Below are positions 5,516 to 5,856 of a stretch of 5,856 nucleotides of DNA, piece by piece (position 1 is the first letter of the stretch; the number at the start of each line of letters is the position of its first letter). The notes under the pieces were generated by a model. That model saw nothing but the letters and a program-made list of their open reading frames with translations. It searched no databases and was not told the DNA's origin. The stretch covers positions 1 through 5,856 of the forward strand of contig JAPHSC010000382.1 in the NCBI GenBank assembly GCA_026193125.1. The letters run 5' to 3'. The translations under genes were made by a program, and so were the position numbers. Origin of the DNA: Gammaproteobacteria bacterium (GTDB taxonomy: Bacteria > Pseudomonadota > Gammaproteobacteria > Steroidobacterales > BM003).

Positions 5516-5856
5516 ATGGTGACAGGTCGCGATACTGCAACCGGACCGTGTGTGGGCGTCCTGCCCGCAGTGGCTCCACTTGCGATGAACAGCGAGGCGG
5601 TGCTGGCGGATTTCACACACTACTTCTTGCGTATGCTGGGCTGTCACAAGATTCAGGCGCGCTCACCCTTCGTCTACGAGGCGCTGGTGCTTACCGTAAG
5701 AGAGCGGGTGATGGAGCGCTGGACCCAGAGCAGCCTTGCCATTGAGCAGGAAGACGGTCGGCAGGTGTGCTACCTGTCCATGGAATACCTGATGGGCCGC
5801 CTGCTGAGAAATGCCTTGCTCAGCCTGGGACTCACCGGTCCGGTGACCGAGGCCAT
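5516..5856 (+). CDS. glgP: Glycogen/maltodextrin phosphorylase (GT35), N-terminal fragment
   Basis: The frame is open from ATG 5516 to the window edge, giving 113 residues of a protein that is normally about 800-830 long. GlgP is a pyridoxal-phosphate enzyme that releases glucose-1-phosphate from the non-reducing ends of glycogen. The call rests on YLSMEYLMGRLLRNAL at 86-101, the hallmark block of the family (usually YLSxEFLxGRxLxNxL), followed by LLSLGL. The preceding helix RSPFVYEALVLTVRERVMERW (in two parts, 49-58 and 59-69) matches the usual region where the phosphorylase N-terminus prepares the subunit fold. The PLP lysine and phosphate-site residues lie beyond the window. The first ~25 residues are a low-conservation extension; Met24 is a possible alternative start but lacks an obvious Shine-Dalgarno. 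The 13-base gap after glgB suggests the same transcript, so synthesis and breakdown enzymes would be co-expressed. Confidence 0.92.
   Translation, partial: MVTGRDTATGPCVGVLPAVAPLAMNSEAVLADFTHYFLRMLGCHKIQARSPFVYEALVLTVRERVMERWTQSSLAIEQEDGRQVCYLSMEYLMGRLLRNALLSLGLTGPVTEA

Overview
The window holds most of a bacterial glycogen metabolism operon, all on the + strand and GC-rich. It starts in the 3' end of malQ (4-alpha-glucanotransferase). A 244-base gap follows, then glgC (ADP-glucose pyrophosphorylase), glgA (glycogen synthase), glgB (branching enzyme) and the first 113 codons of glgP (glycogen phosphorylase), which runs off the right edge. The protein sequences and the tight packing suggest a proteobacterium, most likely a gammaproteobacterium. 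That is an inference: no rRNA or other taxonomic marker is present.

Layout: malQ end 2-214; intergenic leader 215-458; glgC 459-1739; a 6-base gap; glgA 1746-3317 with a GTG start; glgB 3298-5502, overlapping glgA by 20 bases behind a very strong Shine-Dalgarno; a 13-base gap; glgP from 5516. The spacing implies one polycistronic transcript with translational coupling. The genes cover the whole cycle. GlgC makes ADP-glucose from glucose-1-phosphate and ATP, GlgA builds alpha-1,4 chains, GlgB adds alpha-1,6 branches, GlgP degrades chains back to glucose-1-phosphate, and MalQ rearranges the short maltodextrins left over.

The part most worth a second look is the glgC leader. A candidate -10 box (316-321) is followed by two short hairpins that each show a GGA triplet in the loop (about 327-348 and 401-423). 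A third GGA lies in the glgC Shine-Dalgarno. This is the pattern expected of a CsrA/RsmA-controlled mRNA, and E. coli glgC is a classic CsrA target. A competing stem could pair the leader with the Shine-Dalgarno region. The proteins are intact, but GlgC has Trp where E. coli has the activator-binding Lys39, and GlgA belongs to a divergent subgroup (KVGGV instead of KTGGL, QKV instead of QKG, VGGL instead of TGGL). I see no mobile element, tRNA, rRNA or CRISPR array, and no evidence of a wholly new system.
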